NCBI GenBank assembly: GCA_009925965.1
Contig: RFPW01000114.1
Span: forward strand, 1 to 6,999
DNA: 6,999 nucleotides
Direction: 5' to 3'
From: Betaproteobacteria bacterium
GTDB taxonomy: Bacteria > Pseudomonadota > Gammaproteobacteria > Burkholderiales > Burkholderiaceae_E
Shown here: positions 5,720 to 6,999 of the stretch, one piece after another
Numbering within the stretch: position 1 is the first letter of the stretch
Layout: each line of letters opens with the position of its first letter
The notes under the pieces: model-generated
Told to the model about the DNA's origin: nothing
Databases searched by the model: none
What the model saw: only the letters and a program-made list of their open reading frames with translations
Made by a program: the position numbers and the translations under genes

Positions 5720-6580
5720 ATGAAGTTGCTTCGCCATGGCGCCGTGGGCGCCGAAAAACCAGGCCTGCTGGCCGCCGATGGAACGATCCGTGATCTCAGT
5801 GGACGGCTGCCGCGCGGGCACGCCGATCTTGATGGCGTCATGCTGTCGCCTGACGCGCTGGCGGCGATCGCTGCGATCGATTCGGGCTCGCTGCCCGTGG
5901 TGGCTGCGGGGACTCGTCTGGGGCCGTGCGTTGCCAACGTCGGCCAGTTTGTGGCGATCGGATTGAATTTTAGCGACCATGCCGCCGAGGCAGGAATGGC
6001 GGTGCCGACCGAGCCGATCATGTTTATGAAGGCCAATGGGAGCATCTGTGGCCCCAATGATGACGTGATCAAACCGCCCCATTCAATCAAGCTCGATTGG
6101 GAAGTTGAACTCGGTATCGTGATTGGAACCAAAGCGCAGTACATCGAGGAAGCCGACGCGATCGACCACGTGGCTGGTTACTGCCTGGTTAATGATGTTT
6201 CTGAGCGTAATTTCCAACTCGAACGTGGAGGCACCTGGTCCAAGGGCAAGGGCGCTGAGACGTTCGGGCCGATCGGCCCCTGGATGGTGACCAAGGACGA
6301 AGTGGGCGATCCACAAGCTCTTGAGATGTGGCTGGATTTGAATGGCGAAAAGGCGCAGCGTGGCAACACCAAGACGATGGTGTTCGGCGTCGCTCAACTC
6401 GTGGCGTATGTGAGCCATTACATGACACTCTTCCCAGGCGATGTGATCACCACCGGGACACCTCCCGGCGTTGGAATGGGAATGAAGCCGCAGCGTTTTC
6501 TGAATCCGGGCGATGTGATGACACTGGGCATCGACAAGCTCGGAGAGCAGCGCCAGCGGGTTGTCGCTTGGCATCGTTGA
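5720..6580 (+). CDS. Fumarylacetoacetate hydrolase (FAH) family enzyme, probable 2,4-diketo-3-deoxy-sugar-acid hydrolase
   Basis: A cytoplasmic metal-dependent C-C bond hydrolase of 286 residues. A short N-terminal domain (to about 70) precedes the FAH catalytic fold. Visible family features are GLNFSDHAAE (81-90), IMFMKANGSICGPND (100-114), the metal ligands Glu128, Glu130 and Asp159 (LDWEVELGIVIG and CLVNDVSERNFQ), KGKGAETFGPIGPW (175-188) and TTGTPPGVGMG (244-254). Length and motifs match the roughly 285-residue subgroup that includes 2,4-diketo-3-deoxy-L-fuconate hydrolase, often annotated loosely as ureidoglycolate lyase. Known members cut 2,4-diketo acids to pyruvate plus a hydroxy acid, which fits the SDR directly upstream making the diketone. 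ATG 5720 follows AGGAG by 5 nt. Cotranscription with the SDR is likely. Other FAH-family reactions (acylpyruvate hydrolase, oxaloacetate decarboxylase) are possible but fit the neighbours less well. Confidence 0.93.
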   Translation: MKLLRHGAVGAEKPGLLAADGTIRDLSGRLPRGHADLDGVMLSPDALAAIAAIDSGSLPVVAAGTRLGPCVANVGQFVAIGLNFSDHAAEAGMAVPTEPIMFMKANGSICGPNDDVIKPPHSIKLDWEVELGIVIGTKAQYIEEADAIDHVAGYCLVNDVSERNFQLERGGTWSKGKGAETFGPIGPWMVTKDEVGDPQALEMWLDLNGEKAQRGNTKTMVFGVAQLVAYVSHYMTLFPGDVITTGTPPGVGMGMKPQRFLNPGDVMTLGIDKLGEQRQRVVAWHR

Positions 6581-6625
6581 GGCGCCGTACAATCTCCGAT
6601 CAAGATTATTGGATGGGGTGCCGCG
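6581..6625 (+). other. Short gap before glutaryl-CoA dehydrogenase gene
   Basis: This 45-bp gap has TACAAT at 6588-6593, a 5/6 match to a -10 box. The nearest -35-like hexamers inside the FAH end are badly spaced: TTGGCA at 6568-6573 leaves 14 bp and TTGTCG at 6561-6566 leaves 21 bp. A separate promoter for gcdH is therefore possible but weakly supported. No terminator-like hairpin separates it from the FAH gene. Confidence 0.3.
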
Positions 6626-6999
6626 ATGGCCGCTAAAGCTTCTTTTCACTGGGATGATCCGCTGCTGCTCGATACGCAGTTAAGCGACGATGAGCGTGCC
6701 GTGCGCGATGCCGCTCAGGCCTATGCTCAGGACCGGCTCAGCCCGCGGGTCCTTGAGCAGTTCCGCCATGAAACGGTTGATGCCAGTATTTTTCGGGAAA
6801 TGGGCGAACTGGGCTTGCTCGGTCCGACCATTCCGGAGGCCTATGGGGGTGCGGGCTTGAGCTATGTCGGTTACGGGTTGATCGCGCGCGAAGTCGAGCG
6901 GGTCGATTCGGGCTATCGCTCGATGATGAGCGTGCAGAGCTCGCTCGTGATGTTGCCGATCTTCCAGTTCGGTACAGAGGCGCAGCGGCAAAAGTATTT
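6626..6999 (+). CDS. gcdH: Glutaryl-CoA dehydrogenase (N-terminal part, cut by right edge)
   Basis: This FAD enzyme oxidises and decarboxylates glutaryl-CoA to crotonyl-CoA in lysine, tryptophan and glutarate breakdown, passing electrons to electron-transfer flavoprotein. There are 124 complete codons before the edge, with no stop. The N-terminal acyl-CoA dehydrogenase domain is very characteristic: FHWDDPLLLDTQLSDDER (7-24), FREMGELGLLGPTIPE (56-71), YGGAGLSYVGYGLIAREVER (73-92) and VDSGYRSMMSVQSSLVM (93-109), the last being a near-signature of GcdH among acyl-CoA dehydrogenases. The catalytic glutamate lies beyond the window. ATG 6626 begins the conserved N-terminus; the Shine-Dalgarno is a loose GGGG about 8 nt upstream, and nearby ATG 6613 and GTG 6618 are out of frame. 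It follows the FAH gene by 45 bp but has no obvious part in the sugar-acid pathway. Confidence 0.93.
   Translation, partial: MAAKASFHWDDPLLLDTQLSDDERAVRDAAQAYAQDRLSPRVLEQFRHETVDASIFREMGELGLLGPTIPEAYGGAGLSYVGYGLIAREVERVDSGYRSMMSVQSSLVMLPIFQFGTEAQRQKY

Noticed and set aside
6083..6649. Minus-strand open frame of 188 codons opposite the FAH gene
   Set aside because: It is the antisense of a clear FAH enzyme; the translation has no domain character and runs across the FAH-gcdH gap.
6680..6991. Minus-strand open frame of 103 codons at the right edge
   Set aside because: It is antisense to the glutaryl-CoA dehydrogenase N-terminus, which has near-signature motifs.
1..6999. Search for phage, defence, CRISPR, insertion sequence or RNA-gene signals
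   Set aside because: All long stretches are explained by metabolic, transport and regulatory genes; no arrays, terminal repeats, tRNA-like or rRNA-like segments were seen.

Overview
The window is dense bacterial DNA of moderately high GC, with short intergenic gaps, overlapping or abutting stop and start codons, and clear Shine-Dalgarno sites on several genes. The gene families point to a proteobacterium: a DctPQM TRAP transporter, a FadR-type regulator, a UxaA-family dehydratase and a glutaryl-CoA dehydrogenase. My guess is a betaproteobacterium near Burkholderiales, from the overall look of the proteins and not from any search.

Layout. Two transcription units diverge from a 125-bp region at 4790-4914. 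Leftward (minus strand), the order is a GntR/FCD regulator (4789-4070), a TRAP small permease DctQ (4073-3492), a TRAP large permease DctM (3490-2087), a UxaA/GarD-family sugar-acid dehydratase (2066-444) and a TRAP periplasmic binding protein DctP (371 to beyond the left edge). Rightward (plus strand), the order is a short-chain dehydrogenase (4915-5676), a fumarylacetoacetate-hydrolase (FAH) family enzyme (5720-6580) and the first 124 codons of a glutaryl-CoA dehydrogenase (6626 to the right edge). The divergent region holds a perfect TGGTC-T-GACCA inverted repeat, the expected kind of operator for an FCD-type GntR regulator.

How the genes work together (inference). The set reads as a catabolic island for an acidic sugar. 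The TRAP system imports a sugar acid. The UxaA-family enzyme dehydrates it to a 2-keto-3-deoxy acid. The SDR oxidises the C4 hydroxyl to a 2,4-diketo acid. The FAH enzyme hydrolyses that to pyruvate plus a hydroxy acid, which would be lactate, glycolate or glycerate depending on the substrate. This matches the known non-phosphorylative diketo-hydrolase route for L-fuconate, L-rhamnonate and pentonates. The unusual point is that the dehydration step would be done by a UxaA-type enzyme. The substrate cannot be fixed from sequence. The regulator, first in its own operon, probably senses a pathway intermediate. The glutaryl-CoA dehydrogenase belongs to lysine/tryptophan/glutarate breakdown and is probably an unrelated neighbour.

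I see no RNA genes, CRISPR arrays, insertion sequences or broken genes. No gene-free stretch exceeds 125 bp.
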